Assembly: GCA_003116975.1 (NCBI GenBank)
Contig: BGKB01000017.1
Location: forward strand, 868,001-932,000
Source of the DNA: Aurantiochytrium sp. KH105
Lineage: Eukaryota > Sar > Bigyra > Thraustochytrida > Thraustochytriidae
Length of the DNA: 64,000 bases
Direction of reading: 5' to 3'
Shown: positions 37,028 to 47,500 of the stretch, piece after piece
Layout: each line of letters starts with the position of its first letter
How positions within the stretch are numbered: the first letter of the stretch is position 1
The notes under the pieces: generated by a model
Told to the model about the DNA's origin: nothing
The model's input: the letters and a program-made list of their open reading frames with translations, nothing else
The model's database searches: none
Made by a program: the position numbers and the translations under genes

Positions 37028-38170
37028 TCAGGTATCCTTTTGCTTGGTTGCCGCAGGTGCCGCTGCGATCTCTGACGATGGAGGCGGCGTTGCAAGTCGT
37101 GGCGGCAATCGTATAGCCGCAAGCTCGCATAGCGGACGAGCGCCCTGGGGAAGCGCATTCGAGGTCGAAAACGCGGGACCTGGAACAAGAGCAACACGAG
37201 CGCTTTGGTACAGAGACACGGTGGCAAAAAAACCTATTTTGTCCGGTATCATGCCACGGAACGCCACGCCTTGATCCTCACCATTTCTATAAAAGCGAAT
37301 AAAGGATGCCGAGGTGTCTTGGGCGTCCACATTGATTTCCAAACCGATCACATCGCCCTCGACAAAGCCAGCGTCCCCGTAGGGTTCACGCAGCGCATCG
37401 TTCACCTTGGAGCCATCCACGTCCCGATACCCGAATCCGGACTTGTGGAATCCCACAGGTGCCTCAATAGGCGAAGAGTATTGGCTCCATCCGAGGCGCA
37501 CGTGGCCGGCAACTTTGACGTCAGCGGATGCCTTCATTTCCTCAATGAGCATCTCGCAAAACCAATGACCCGAGAGCACGCCAAAATTGACTCGACAGGA
37601 GCGAAATCCTTTGTAGCCGCTCACCGAAAGTCCGTCTGCGGACCTCCTGAGGCGGTGCGCGCAATCGGACCGCGAGAACTCGATGTGGTCCGCGACGACT
37701 TGACGCAGGTCACCCCCAAAGACCAGCTTTGTGAAATTGTCGTCGCCTTGTTTGTCCTTTCTCCTTTTTCTCTTGCGCGTCGAAGCGTCCTCACCGTCAT
37801 CCTCCTCCTCCTCGTCGTCGTCGTCTTCGTCCTCGTCGTCTTCGTCTTCGTCCTCGTCATCTTCGTCCTCGTCGTCCACGTTGGCTTCCTCTTCCTCGTC
37901 CTCGTCGTCGTCATCGTGTCGGCTAGCGCCAAGGTCGTCCTCAGCTTTGACATCGTCATCCCCAACATGCCCGTCGCCGCGGCGTCGTCTCGCACTGCCG
38001 CCGCCGGCGAGGTGGTCGTCCTCCACGACGGGGTCCGCCATCTCAACGTCGTCTTCATCCGCGGCGGCCATCCGCGGGGGCCGGGCGCGCTTGCGCGGCG
38101 CAGAGCCCGCGGCGCCCGCGGGGGCCGCAGGCGCGGCAGGTCTGCGCGGCGCGCGGGACCTGCCGCTCAT
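37028..38170 (-). CDS. ASH2-type SPRY domain protein with acidic N-terminus
   Basis: 380 aa. Residues 1-40 are Arg/Pro/Ala-rich with a likely nuclear signal (RKRARPPR). Residues 40-135 are almost pure Asp/Glu, encoded by GTC/CTC microsatellite DNA on the plus strand, followed by RKRKRRK. The SPRY domain spans about 165-355 and has the ASH2 look: HWFCEMLIEE, VRLGWSQYSS, APVGFHKSGFGYRDVDG, EGDVIGLEINV. ASH2L-type SPRY domains are core subunits of COMPASS/MLL histone H3K4 methyltransferases (family knowledge). The PHD/winged-helix N-terminus of animal ASH2L is absent. First ATG used; MAAADEDD at residue 34 is an alternative. Confidence 0.87.
   Translation of the reverse strand: MSGRSRAPRRPAAPAAPAGAAGSAPRKRARPPRMAAADEDDVEMADPVVEDDHLAGGGSARRRRGDGHVGDDDVKAEDDLGASRHDDDDEDEEEEANVDDEDEDDEDEDEDDEDEDDDDEEEEDDGEDASTRKRKRRKDKQGDDNFTKLVFGGDLRQVVADHIEFSRSDCAHRLRRSADGLSVSGYKGFRSCRVNFGVLSGHWFCEMLIEEMKASADVKVAGHVRLGWSQYSSPIEAPVGFHKSGFGYRDVDGSKVNDALREPYGDAGFVEGDVIGLEINVDAQDTSASFIRFYRNGEDQGVAFRGMIPDKIGFFATVSLYQSARVALVPGPAFSTSNALPQGARPLCELAAIRLPPRLATPPPSSEIAAAPAATKQKDT
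37796..37925. repeat. GTC/CTC repeat encoding Asp/Glu
   Basis: Interrupted trinucleotide repeat giving the acidic stretch of the SPRY protein on the minus strand. On the plus strand it fakes a long Val/Leu 'membrane' frame. Confidence 0.92.
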
Positions 38171-38649
38171 GGCGGGCGTGTAGCCGCGGCCGCTTCAGGT
38201 ATTGCTTGGCTTTGCTTTGCTTTGCTTTGCCTTGCTCTTGCTTTGCTTCGACCTTCTGCTTCGCTCTGCTTTGCTTCGACAGAGCTAAGTAAGAGGAGAC
38301 GAGCCGAGTCTCGACAGCGCAGACCCCGATCGCAGAGCGCCGGCGCCGGGTCCGCGACGCCTCCCGAGCGAAGCGTAGCGTCGGCGCGAGCGGCGGGCGG
38401 GGGGCGCCCTCCGAGGCAGGTCGCGGCGAGAAGCTTGGTGCAGGAGCAGCAGCAGGAGCAGCAGCGGCGGCGGCTGCAAGGGTCGGTCAGGACGACCTTT
38501 TTTCCCCTGCTTATCTTTGCTAGAACCAGCGAGGAGAGAACTCTGTCCGGCTGGCGAGGAGGGGACGAGAAGCGTACGACCGAGGTGTGGAGCGAGAGCA
38601 GAACTTGATCGAGAGGAGAGTGCTCGAGGCTTGTAGAGTGGTCTTGGAA
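38171..38649. promoter_or_regulatory. Candidate bidirectional promoter, SPRY / TPR genes
   Basis: Head-to-head spacer with a (CTTTG)n-type tract at about 38203-38240. Role inferred from orientation. Confidence 0.4.
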
Positions 38650-40623
38650 ATGGGAAATACCACGACCTCAGGCAAAGCCCCGCCGGAGCCGGAAGGACCC
38701 GCATGGGTCTTTGACACGCTCACGGAGGATGACGTCCAGAAAGAGGCACACGGCTCCGGCGACACGTCGCGTGGCGTGGTGTCGCAGGATGTTGCAGCGA
38801 CTTCAGATGCTTACCCCTTTGACGTGGGCAGCTACCGGAGGGACGACATTATCACGCGCAGGCCCGAGACGGCAGAGTGGTTCCACCGCGGCATGAATTG
38901 GATGTTTGGCTTTCATCACGAGCATGCCATCGCGTGCTTTCGCAAAAGTCTGCAGCTGGAACCAGACTTTTGCATGGCGTGGTGGGCCATCGCACTGTGT
39001 CACGGGCCCAACTATAACGTACATCAGAACAATGGCTACTTTACGCTGAGCAAGCAGAAAGATGGATTTCCTTCCCAGAAGCGAGCATTCGAGGCGATCA
39101 CCAAGGCTGTCGAATATCAGCGCAATGCAAATCCTGTGGGTCGCGCGCTCATCTCCGCGTTGCGCCTTCGATGCACCTGGCCAGCGACAGACTTTGCGCG
39201 GCTCCTTCTCGAACCATATGCGCAAGCCATGCGCCTCGTGTTTCATGACTACCGCGATGATGCCGACGTGGCTTGCGTATTCGCAGACTCGCTCATGCAG
39301 CTTTCGCCGTGGCAGCTCTATGATCGCCATGAGGGCACAGAGGCACCGCAAACCGCAGAGATTAATGAAACGCTACTCGTCTCTCTCGAACGGTTCCCGC
39401 AACACCCAGGCTTGCTCCACTTGTTTCTGCACCTCAAAGAGATGAGTCCAGAGCCGGGTGACGCGCTACCAATGGCTCGCTTTTTCCGCGACCCAGACCA
39501 AGTCCGTGACCTGGGTCACCTCAAGCATATGCCCTCGCACATCGACATGCTGGTTGGTCAGTATGCCGATGCCGTGCAAGCGAGCGCACAGGCCTTGCAA
39601 GCCAACATGAAGTACATTGAGTACGCGCACAGGGTTGGCGAAGAGTTTTCCTTGTATATTGGCTATATTGCCCACGATTTCCACATGTACGTTTATGCGG
39701 CCATGATGGCAGGTATGGAAGAGGCAGCACGAGGCCAGGGCATGGCGCTCATGCGCTTTATTGAAGATTCGGTCGCCATTCACCGAACGAGGGCGGTGGA
39801 CCTCGATCTCTATCACGCCGTAATTTACCATGTCCTTATTCGCTTCGGATGCTGGGATGAGATTCTGGCGCAGCATTTTCATACAGACATCGAGGCTTAT
39901 TGCGCTACGAACGCGACGCTGCGCTACGCTCGCGGCCTTGCGTTCGCGGCCAAGGGGCAGATTGCACAAGCACGCAAGGAGCAGGATATTTTTGAAAAGC
40001 TTCGTGCTGTCGAGTCGGTTCGCGTTCGCATCATGCACAACAATAAGTGTGAGCATCTCTTTGCGGTGAGCTCGGCCATGCTCGACGGCGAGATCTTGTA
40101 TCGCGAAAGCAAATTCGAGGCTGCCTTCGAACGCCTTCGACTCGCGGTGGAATTAGAAGAGAATCTGGCATATGACGAGCCCTGGGGCCAGATGCAACCA
40201 ATCCGCGTAAGTTTTCCCTCTTGTTTGTTCGTAATCTCTCAACCTTGTCTCTAACCCTCTTTTATTCTCTCTCTCACCAAAAACCACGTTGATTGCACAT
40301 AGCATGCACTCGGGGCGCTCCTTCTCGAGCAAGGTCATGTGTCCGAGGCCGAAGCAGTCTTTCGTGCTGACCTCAAGCGCTACCCCGCCAACCCATGGTC
40401 TCTCACCGGTCTGCACGATTGTCTCTCTCGCAAGGACCCAGTTCCGGCCGATGAACTCCGCGCTGTCGCCGAGGAACTGAGTCACGCGCTCGTTGATGCA
40501 GATGTGGACATTTCCTCGAGCTGCGCATGCGCGGGTCTTCCCTGCTGCAAGAATTCCAGTGACGCTGACGAAGAATTGGGACCTGTTCCACCAAAGTCTG
40601 GGACACCAACATCATCTATCTAA
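38650..40623 (+). CDS. TPR-repeat protein with predicted N-myristoylation, two exons
   Basis: Exon 1 is 38650-40206 and exon 2 is 40303-40623, giving 625 aa. The 96-nt intron has GTAAGT and CACATAG borders, phase 0, and splicing extends the TPR pattern (HALGALLLEQGHVSEAEAVF). The start MGNTTTS matches the N-myristoylation consensus (Gly2, Ser/Thr at position 6). The body is helical TPR-like units, e.g. GFHHEHAIACFRKSLQLEPDF with ALCHGPNYNV, and KHMPSHIDMLVGQYADAV. That combination resembles a family of bacterial and protist TPR proteins without assigned function; TTC38-like proteins are a more distant alternative. The C-terminus has a Cys cluster (CACAGLPCC). It likely acts as a membrane-attached scaffold (inference). 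Confidence 0.83.
40207..40302 (+). other. Intron of the TPR gene
   Basis: 96-nt GT-AG intron with a pyrimidine-rich 3' half, phase 0. Reading through instead gives an unrelated 16-residue end. Confidence 0.88.
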
Positions 40624-40976
40624 GCAAATGCCACATCTTCTGACTGTTGTATACCACATGATTTCATCGGATGAAGGTGAAGGAAGACCTGCATTCGATC
40701 GACTGCACATGCTAGACCTTGGCCTAGGTCCTACGTGCTGATCGCGGCGAGGCTCGTCCATACATTTTCCCCACCATTTTTAGATGCCTATACGATTCGT
40801 TCCAGAGGGCTTCGAGTTGGTCCGCTCTTATTTGCAATTTGATTCACCGCCTCCCCTATTCGAGCTCATTTTTGCCCCGCTTTTCTCAGCGACAGGCGAG
40901 TAAAACGTTTCGGCTCGGGCAAGCGAGCGGGCGACGAGCGAGTGAGTGCACCAGCAAACCCCGAGCACGCAGAAAG
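40624..40976. other. Tandem-gene spacer, TPR to Sec7-like
   Basis: Probable 3' end of the TPR gene and promoter/leader of the next. Nothing specific recognised; the frame of the next gene is open from 40839 but has no ATG before 40977. Confidence 0.55.
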
Positions 40977-43900
40977 ATGATGCTGCGCGCGGCTCGCGGT
41001 ACGCCAGAGCTCGTAGAAGGGCAGGCGCGACGATGTTCGTGCGTGGCCAAGACGGAGGCCGACGCGACACAGCAAGAGGAGACGACCGAGGCTCCTGAAC
41101 GAGCTCGACTGGATCATTGGCACGGGCACGCGCGCGTGGAGACGGCCACCGAGGGCGGCGGACCCGACGTTCGCGCCTTCAGACTGGGCAAAGAGCTCTT
41201 TGCGAGGAAGCCCCAGGAAGCAGTGCACCTTTGGGCGGAGGCCGGCGTCTTTGGCGCGGCAAGTCCGTGCGACGCAGCAGTGGCCAAATTCCTCTTCTCA
41301 CACGAGGAGCTCGACCGTCGCGCGCTTTGGGAGTTCCTCGCTTCGTCCAAACCTGTCCTCGAGGCGTACGTACGTCTCTTTGACGTGCGCGACCGCCCGC
41401 TCGATGAGGCGCTTCGCGAAGTCTTTGGTGCCCTCGGCGTCTTTGCCTCGCCAAGTGATGCTCTCCACAACTGGGGATCGAGAGCCCCCAGCTCGTCCCG
41501 ATCATGGCGACGGTCCCTAGGAAAACGTTCCAGCACGGGCAGCAGCGCAAGCAGTAGCAGCGCAGGCTCAAGCCGGCGAAGTCGTAGACGTAGCAGACGG
41601 TTTTCAACCTCGTCCAACGCCTCACGCTCTGTTTCTTTCTCGCGGCGTCTGCGCCGACGGGCGTCCTTTTCGTCCTCGTCGCACGCTCGATCGAGGCCTT
41701 TCGACACTCATAGCGGCGACACGCACAACTTTCCGTCTCCTACAACCGGAGAGAGCTACGCTGACTCGCCAAGGTCCCACTTTGGACCTGGCGATGACAT
41801 GGATGGCGAGGCGTGGCGCGCGAATGAGAGTGACGCGCTGGAACACAAGCGTTTTGCATGTCAAACGTTTGCGGACTGGTATTGGTCGCTGAATGAAGAC
41901 ATTGTAGCGGCGTGGCTTCCTAGTGCCAAGGTCGTCTTTGCGCTTGTTATTCAGCTCGTGAGTTTGAGCGAGAATCGAGCCGCTTACCTCGCCCCACGAA
42001 CTCGCTACGCTGCTTCCGCGGGGATAACTTCTGGTGGCGGCAGCAGCATTGGCAGTGGCGGCGGCGTCGGTGCGAGTCAAGCCCGCAGCCCCACCCGATC
42101 TGCAGCCGTCGACGCGGCAGCCTCCGACTTTGTTGAAACGTGTCAAAATGTGATGATGTCGCTTGATGCGCCCAACCTGCGCGAAACAATGCTTGTGGCC
42201 ATGTTCCGTCGGGTCTACGCAGAACCATTTGGCACGCCACTTCGTTACATTCTAGCTGCCGAGTCGACACTGTCTTCGCTCTCGTTATCGTCATCCTTTT
42301 CTTCTTCTACTACTTCTACTTTTGTGTCGTCACCTTCTCCTGCCGAGCTGAGCCATGTAGCCGCAAGTGGAGAAGGCTTTTGTCAAGGATACCTGTGGCT
42401 ACCCACTTTGGACGCCCTGCCGTGTCCGTGGGAGCGACGCTGGGTCGTTTTGGCAGACTGGGTTCTCTATGTATACCGGTCATCCCGCGAACCTGGAGAG
42501 CTTTTGATGATTGCGCCGCTGAGCAACGTCGAGCCTGATCTTCGGGCCCAAGGCGTGTACCTTGAAGGACGCATGAAAGTTGCTCTCACGAAAGGCGCTC
42601 TCGAGGCCCCCGAAGGAACGAACCAGCAACGGACGAGGCAGACGTCCAATCGACCCAAACGCCGACCTTGGTATACCCGAATGTTTTCCTTGGCCTCGCC
42701 CGCGCCGCCCGCGTCCCGCGCCGCCTCGCGGCAGCAAGGCTCGTCTATGAGGGGTCGAGGTCATGGCGCCTCTCCATTGATCATAAATTCGCTTGAATTT
42801 GTCGCACAGTCGCCAAGCGACGCGCTTCGCTGGCTCGACGCCTTTCGTGGCGGCTTGCATTCTCCAGAGGGCGCCAAGAGCGCAGAGTTTGCAGCAAATG
42901 TGGAGCGGTACTGTAATGAGGACGAAGGCCACGCTGCTCGTGTTTCGGCTTCGGCTTCTGCTCATGCAAAGATCATGCACGATTTGGAATGGGCAAATCG
43001 CCGCGGCGAAGTCACGCAAGGCGTATTGTGGATACGGAAACCGGCCTTTCGTGACGACGAGGTTGCTAGCGGCAAGCAGAAAGAGACGCTCGACGACCTG
43101 TACTCCATCAGGTTTACAGAACGATACTGCTCGCTACTCGGCAAACAAATGGTCGTTTCGAAAGATTCAACTTCCCTCGATCATCACGGTGTGATTGATC
43201 TTAGCAAGTTGCGCATGCTTGTTCCGACAAATCACAAGTGGGCCAAAGAGCAGGGCCTTTTTCCTTTCGAACTTGTCAATAGTGAGCTACAGGTTCTGTG
43301 CGCCTGTGCAGCTCCCACGCTCAAGGATTACGTGCTTTGGAACAACGCCTTGACACCTTTGTTGCCTTCCAAGGGCAAGGCCGCGCAGCCGTTACAGCAG
43401 CAGGAAAACCAACAAACACAGGAGGAATCGGAGATCGATGAGACGGGAGCTGTTTCCAGCAATGAGTCGGGATTGTCGTCAGATGATGACGAGGCATGTT
43501 CTTCTGAGGAGGAGAAATTGAGAGCACTTCAGGAAACTGATGGCGAGGAAGAAGAAGAAGAAGAAGAGGAAAAGGATGAGGAGACGAAGATTGGCCGTGT
43601 GGTATCAGTCGGGCTCGAAGAGGGCGCCGCCGGCGCAAGCGAGACAGCAAACGTCGAAACGAGAGATGACCCCCCCTCCCTTGCAAGCGTGCCCCAGACA
43701 CTTGAAGAGCTTACCAATGCATATGCTTCGCTGATTGGCAAGGCTACGGCACTTTTGAATCGTGACATTGATGCTGATTTGCCGCAGGACACTGGTGTCG
43801 AGCACATGACCTCACCGACAAGCTCGCCCATGATGGTGCCGACTCCAGCGCCTCCATCCGCTCCAATGCCTACACCACCAGCTTATGATGCGAATGGCGT

Positions 43901-44159
43901 AATTGTGGACTCGCTGCCCAAGCCCGACAAGAAGCGACGCCGCGAGAACACGCCTCGAGCGGGAGCCGCGTCTGCATCTCCATTTGTTGGCCCTGGGCCT
44001 GTCGAGGAGATCCCGCCCACACCCACTGATGTGCGCCGTGCGACACATGCTGGTGATGCTGCGTATGCACAGTACGGCTTTCGGACACCATCGGCACAGC
44101 CCGGGCCTCCGCCGCCTTCGATGCCTCCGCCGACGCCTCCCTTTGCGCGCCACCGCTGA
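40977..44159 (+). CDS. Divergent Sec7-PH-PH (ArfGEF/cytohesin-like) protein
   Basis: 1,060 aa from the first ATG. Residues 70-165 align with the N-terminal half of a Sec7 domain: ELFARKPQEAVHLWAEAG, then AKFLFSHEELDRRALWEFL, which keeps the glutamic-finger Glu that expels GDP from Arf. A Ser/Arg-rich insert (about 165-285) interrupts the domain. The second half resumes at FACQTFADWYW and continues to AEPFGTPLRYIL (about 440), but the second Sec7 signature (LNTDLHN-like) reads LVSLSEN. PH domain 1 spans about 465-628 (WERRWVVLADWVLYVY) with an internal basic loop; PH domain 2 spans about 680-795. The rest is acidic, then Pro-rich. It could be an active ArfGEF with unusual helices or a catalytically altered Arf-binding adaptor. 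Confidence 0.82.
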   Translation: MMLRAARGTPELVEGQARRCSCVAKTEADATQQEETTEAPERARLDHWHGHARVETATEGGGPDVRAFRLGKELFARKPQEAVHLWAEAGVFGAASPCDAAVAKFLFSHEELDRRALWEFLASSKPVLEAYVRLFDVRDRPLDEALREVFGALGVFASPSDALHNWGSRAPSSSRSWRRSLGKRSSTGSSASSSSAGSSRRSRRRSRRFSTSSNASRSVSFSRRLRRRASFSSSSHARSRPFDTHSGDTHNFPSPTTGESYADSPRSHFGPGDDMDGEAWRANESDALEHKRFACQTFADWYWSLNEDIVAAWLPSAKVVFALVIQLVSLSENRAAYLAPRTRYAASAGITSGGGSSIGSGGGVGASQARSPTRSAAVDAAASDFVETCQNVMMSLDAPNLRETMLVAMFRRVYAEPFGTPLRYILAAESTLSSLSLSSSFSSSTTSTFVSSPSPAELSHVAASGEGFCQGYLWLPTLDALPCPWERRWVVLADWVLYVYRSSREPGELLMIAPLSNVEPDLRAQGVYLEGRMKVALTKGALEAPEGTNQQRTRQTSNRPKRRPWYTRMFSLASPAPPASRAASRQQGSSMRGRGHGASPLIINSLEFVAQSPSDALRWLDAFRGGLHSPEGAKSAEFAANVERYCNEDEGHAARVSASASAHAKIMHDLEWANRRGEVTQGVLWIRKPAFRDDEVASGKQKETLDDLYSIRFTERYCSLLGKQMVVSKDSTSLDHHGVIDLSKLRMLVPTNHKWAKEQGLFPFELVNSELQVLCACAAPTLKDYVLWNNALTPLLPSKGKAAQPLQQQENQQTQEESEIDETGAVSSNESGLSSDDDEACSSEEEKLRALQETDGEEEEEEEEEKDEETKIGRVVSVGLEEGAAGASETANVETRDDPPSLASVPQTLEELTNAYASLIGKATALLNRDIDADLPQDTGVEHMTSPTSSPMMVPTPAPPSAPMPTPPAYDANGVIVDSLPKPDKKRRRENTPRAGAASASPFVGPGPVEEIPPTPTDVRRATHAGDAAYAQYGFRTPSAQPGPPPPSMPPPTPPFARHR

Positions 44160-44538
44160 TGGATTGCCATTGTTCTCTTCGGGAATTGAACCGTCTGTAC
44201 TTTGTCTGGCGCCACGAGACAATGCTCTGCCTTCGTATCCCCTAGCCGCTTTCTTTTTGTCATACCGAGTCAAACAGACTTTTGGGTGATGTTGTTGCAC
44301 AGCCCAAGCTCCTGTCCCCGCCCCCTGCCCCCTCCCCCCTCAAAAAATAGAATTTCAAGTTATTTTTTTATTCAACGGTCATTTCTTAATTTTTGCAAAT
44401 TGGAGCAAGAGCTTGTCGCCGGCGCGCGTGAAAAGGGACGCATGTGCATGTTCAATTTGCAGCCGTAGACGGCATCTCACGCGGAACGTGTTGCAGAGTC
44501 CTTCGCGTGGAGAGACGACCACTTCGCAGACGAGCGCG
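44160..44538. other. Tandem-gene spacer before the giant gene
   Basis: Contains a C-rich tract (44315-44340) followed by A/T-rich DNA. The giant gene's frame is open here but first ATG is 44539. No other gene seen. Confidence 0.55.
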
Positions 44539-47500
44539 ATGAGTCGAAGTAGAAGCAGGAGTGGTGGCGGCGGCAGCAGCGGCGGCGGTCGTGGTGAGGA
44601 GGACGCTTTTGTCGAGGGCGAGCGCGTGCTGGCCCACTTTCGCGGCAACCCGGAGGCCAAGACGTACCCAGGAGTGGTGAAGCGTGTCCATGACAATGGG
44701 AGACTTGATGTTGCCTACGACGACGGAGACTTTGACAAGGAACTCCGGCCACAATTGGTCCAACGCGAGAACCAAAGGCGCTCCGCGTCACGACGACCGT
44801 CTGTTGACACCTCCTCGCCATCAAAGCAAGGAACCAAAGGCAAAGTGCAAAAAAAGATGAACAACGATGTGCTGGCGACAGGAGACAGGGTTCTGTGTCG
44901 ATTTCGCGGCAAGGGGGACGAGTATCCTGGTACAATCGCCCGAATTCATCCTCGAACTGGGCGCATTGACGTCAATTATGATGACGGGGACAAGGACGTC
45001 AATCTTGACATGTCTGCAGCGCGACCTCTTGACAAGAAGGGACCTACAAAGCGATCACCAGGACCTGGTGCAACGTCTGGTTCCAGTGCCGCTTCGGAAT
45101 CAGGTTCTCAGTCTGAAGACGACGACGACGAGGAAGAAGAAGAAGACGAGGAAGAAGACGAGCTTCCTGCGTCACCACCCCACTTCAAAGTTGACATGCA
45201 GGTCATGGCCAGATTTCGAGGCAAGCATGACAGCAAGGAGTTCCCCGGCAAGATCGCCCGAGTTCATCGCAATGGAACACTCGATATTCAATACGACGAT
45301 GGCGATGTCGATCGCCAACTTGACCCAAAGTTCGTAAGGCGCAAGCAACGCGTCGTAGAGACGGGACGAAATGACGACAACGCCAAGAGTTGCAAACTCG
45401 TGGAGATGCTGGCACGTGCCATTGCGAGCGGGGGCTCGCTGGCCCCTGGTGCTGCGGTCTTGGTGAGCCAGTCGGCTTTGGCGACGAAGGGACGAAGGCG
45501 TGCTCAACCGGGCGTCATTTCGGCCCTTGGTGCGTTGCACGGGACGTTTGATGTAACCTTGGACGAGAGCGGATCTACTATGCGCGACGTTCCAGCCAGA
45601 GACCTTGAACCCGATGAAGCTCGCGCGCTCACGTTGGCGCGGCTGCGAACAGTGCTCAAGAACGCTTGCCAGGACGCCGCTGCAAACGCGCTCTCGCGAG
45701 TAGGACTTTCCACGGCTCTGCGGGACGCGCTAAATATGACCGTGACGAAGCGAGACGCTGCGGCAGCCGTAGCACGTTTCCCATCGCGCAAGCCGTCCAG
45801 CGGCTCGGACTCTGCTGACAGTCTTGATGTCCGACAATTTCTTGCGGCTGTCAAGAGCACAGTTGCGAGCTTTCAAGATGCCAAAACGCGAAACAAAGCA
45901 GAGGAACCAGAGGTGGCTGCTGATCTTGCGCCGGCGAGCGTCGCTCTTCGACAGGCGCTGAGCGCGTGCATTCTTCAAGCGGGAGCCAAGGCCGCCAAAA
46001 AGTTGGTAGGCAACCACTTCAGTCTCGACGATTTTCGCGCCGCGCTCGAGAATCTCGGAGGAAGAAAATCGCTTTTTGCAGCGGACGGACTTGCGTGGAT
46101 TCATGCCGGGCTTGACCTTCGAGGCGACGACATGGTTGCCGGCGATCACATTTTCTACTACGCTTCATGTATGAACGTGCATGTTCCGCAGACCGCCTCT
46201 GCTGCGCTCAATCGCGCCCGCGCGCACATGCACGGCAAAGAGGGCCTATCAAAAGTCTTGCGCGGGTTGCTCAAGGACTTTGAAAAGGTTGAAGGCGCCG
46301 TCGCGGATCGGCAGGTTGATTCAAAGACAGCTCGCACCCTTTTGCAGAGCGCTGGTCTGGACAAGAAGGATATCGAGGCGATTCTCAAGATCGATTTTGC
46401 CACCGCGCGCGAGTCGCTGGCCAAATCCAAACGCTCAAACAAGAAGGACGGGGAGAGCGATGGGTCGAGCAGCGACAGCAGCAGCGACAGCGACGGAGGA
46501 GATGCTCGTTCGACGCAGAAGCGGCAGGCGACGTCGCGGAAACTCTCCATTAATCAATGGCGCTTCAAGCGGAACGGGCCCAACAAGTTCTTCTTTGATG
46601 TCTTCATCGGCGCCATGGCAAGTCCTCCACTCGACGAAGCGCGCGTCCGACTTTGCGTACAACCTTTGTTCTTGGCATCCAACACGAAAGAGTGGCTCGC
46701 CAAGCTTGGCAAGAAAAAGGTTCTTACCGAAGCTACACTTTTCCAGCAGCTGGTTGATCGGTATGGACTCACAGTCACGCCCGAGCTGTTGACGCATTGC
46801 GCGCAGCTTGGCGGCGCGCTTTCCGGCAAGTCGCAAGAGGAAGTTGCCGTCGACACGGGCAAATTGAAAAAGTGGCTGGTCAAGGCCCGCATGGTCGATG
46901 CAGGTGGACGCGCCGAGGCCCTTGGTCATCTTCGAAAGCACTTGGGTTCGACACGAAATCAGATCATCGCATTCTTTAATGCAAGCCATGGCGAAGAGGA
47001 CGAACGCAAGGACGATGAAAGTGACAGTGGCCGCGTTGTAATTTCGCGCAAGGCATTTTGGGCTCTTCTTGAGGAGAAAAAGGCAAAATGCGCTCGTAAA
47101 ACGCTTCTCGTCCGCGCTGCTCTCGAACACTTGGATGCCAAGAGGACCGGCGAAATTGACGTGCACGCCGCAGCCAAGCTCATCATCGATGCAAACGAGA
47201 GTGATGGAAAAGGTAAGCGGGAGTCTGGGTCAGAAAGCGAGAGCGGCGGGAGTTCTTCAGCAAGCGAAGACGATAGCAATGCAAGCGACAAATCTTCAGT
47301 GAACGCGGAAAGCGACTCGGACGCGGACTCGGATGCGTCCAAATCGAGTGGTTTGGTGACCTTATTTGGCGCCAAGCAGCGCAAAGAATTTCTTAAAGCT
47401 CTCGAGAAAAGACTCCCCAAGGGAGGAAAGGATCCCGCCAAAGCTTTGCGCAAAGCCTTGCAAGCAGCAAGTAGTAAAGGTCAAGGCAGTGACAGCGAGG

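Noticed and set aside
37205..38608. 467-codon plus-strand frame with an apparent Val/Leu membrane stretch
   Set aside because: Antisense of the ASH2-like gene; the hydrophobic run is the complement of the Asp/Glu repeat.
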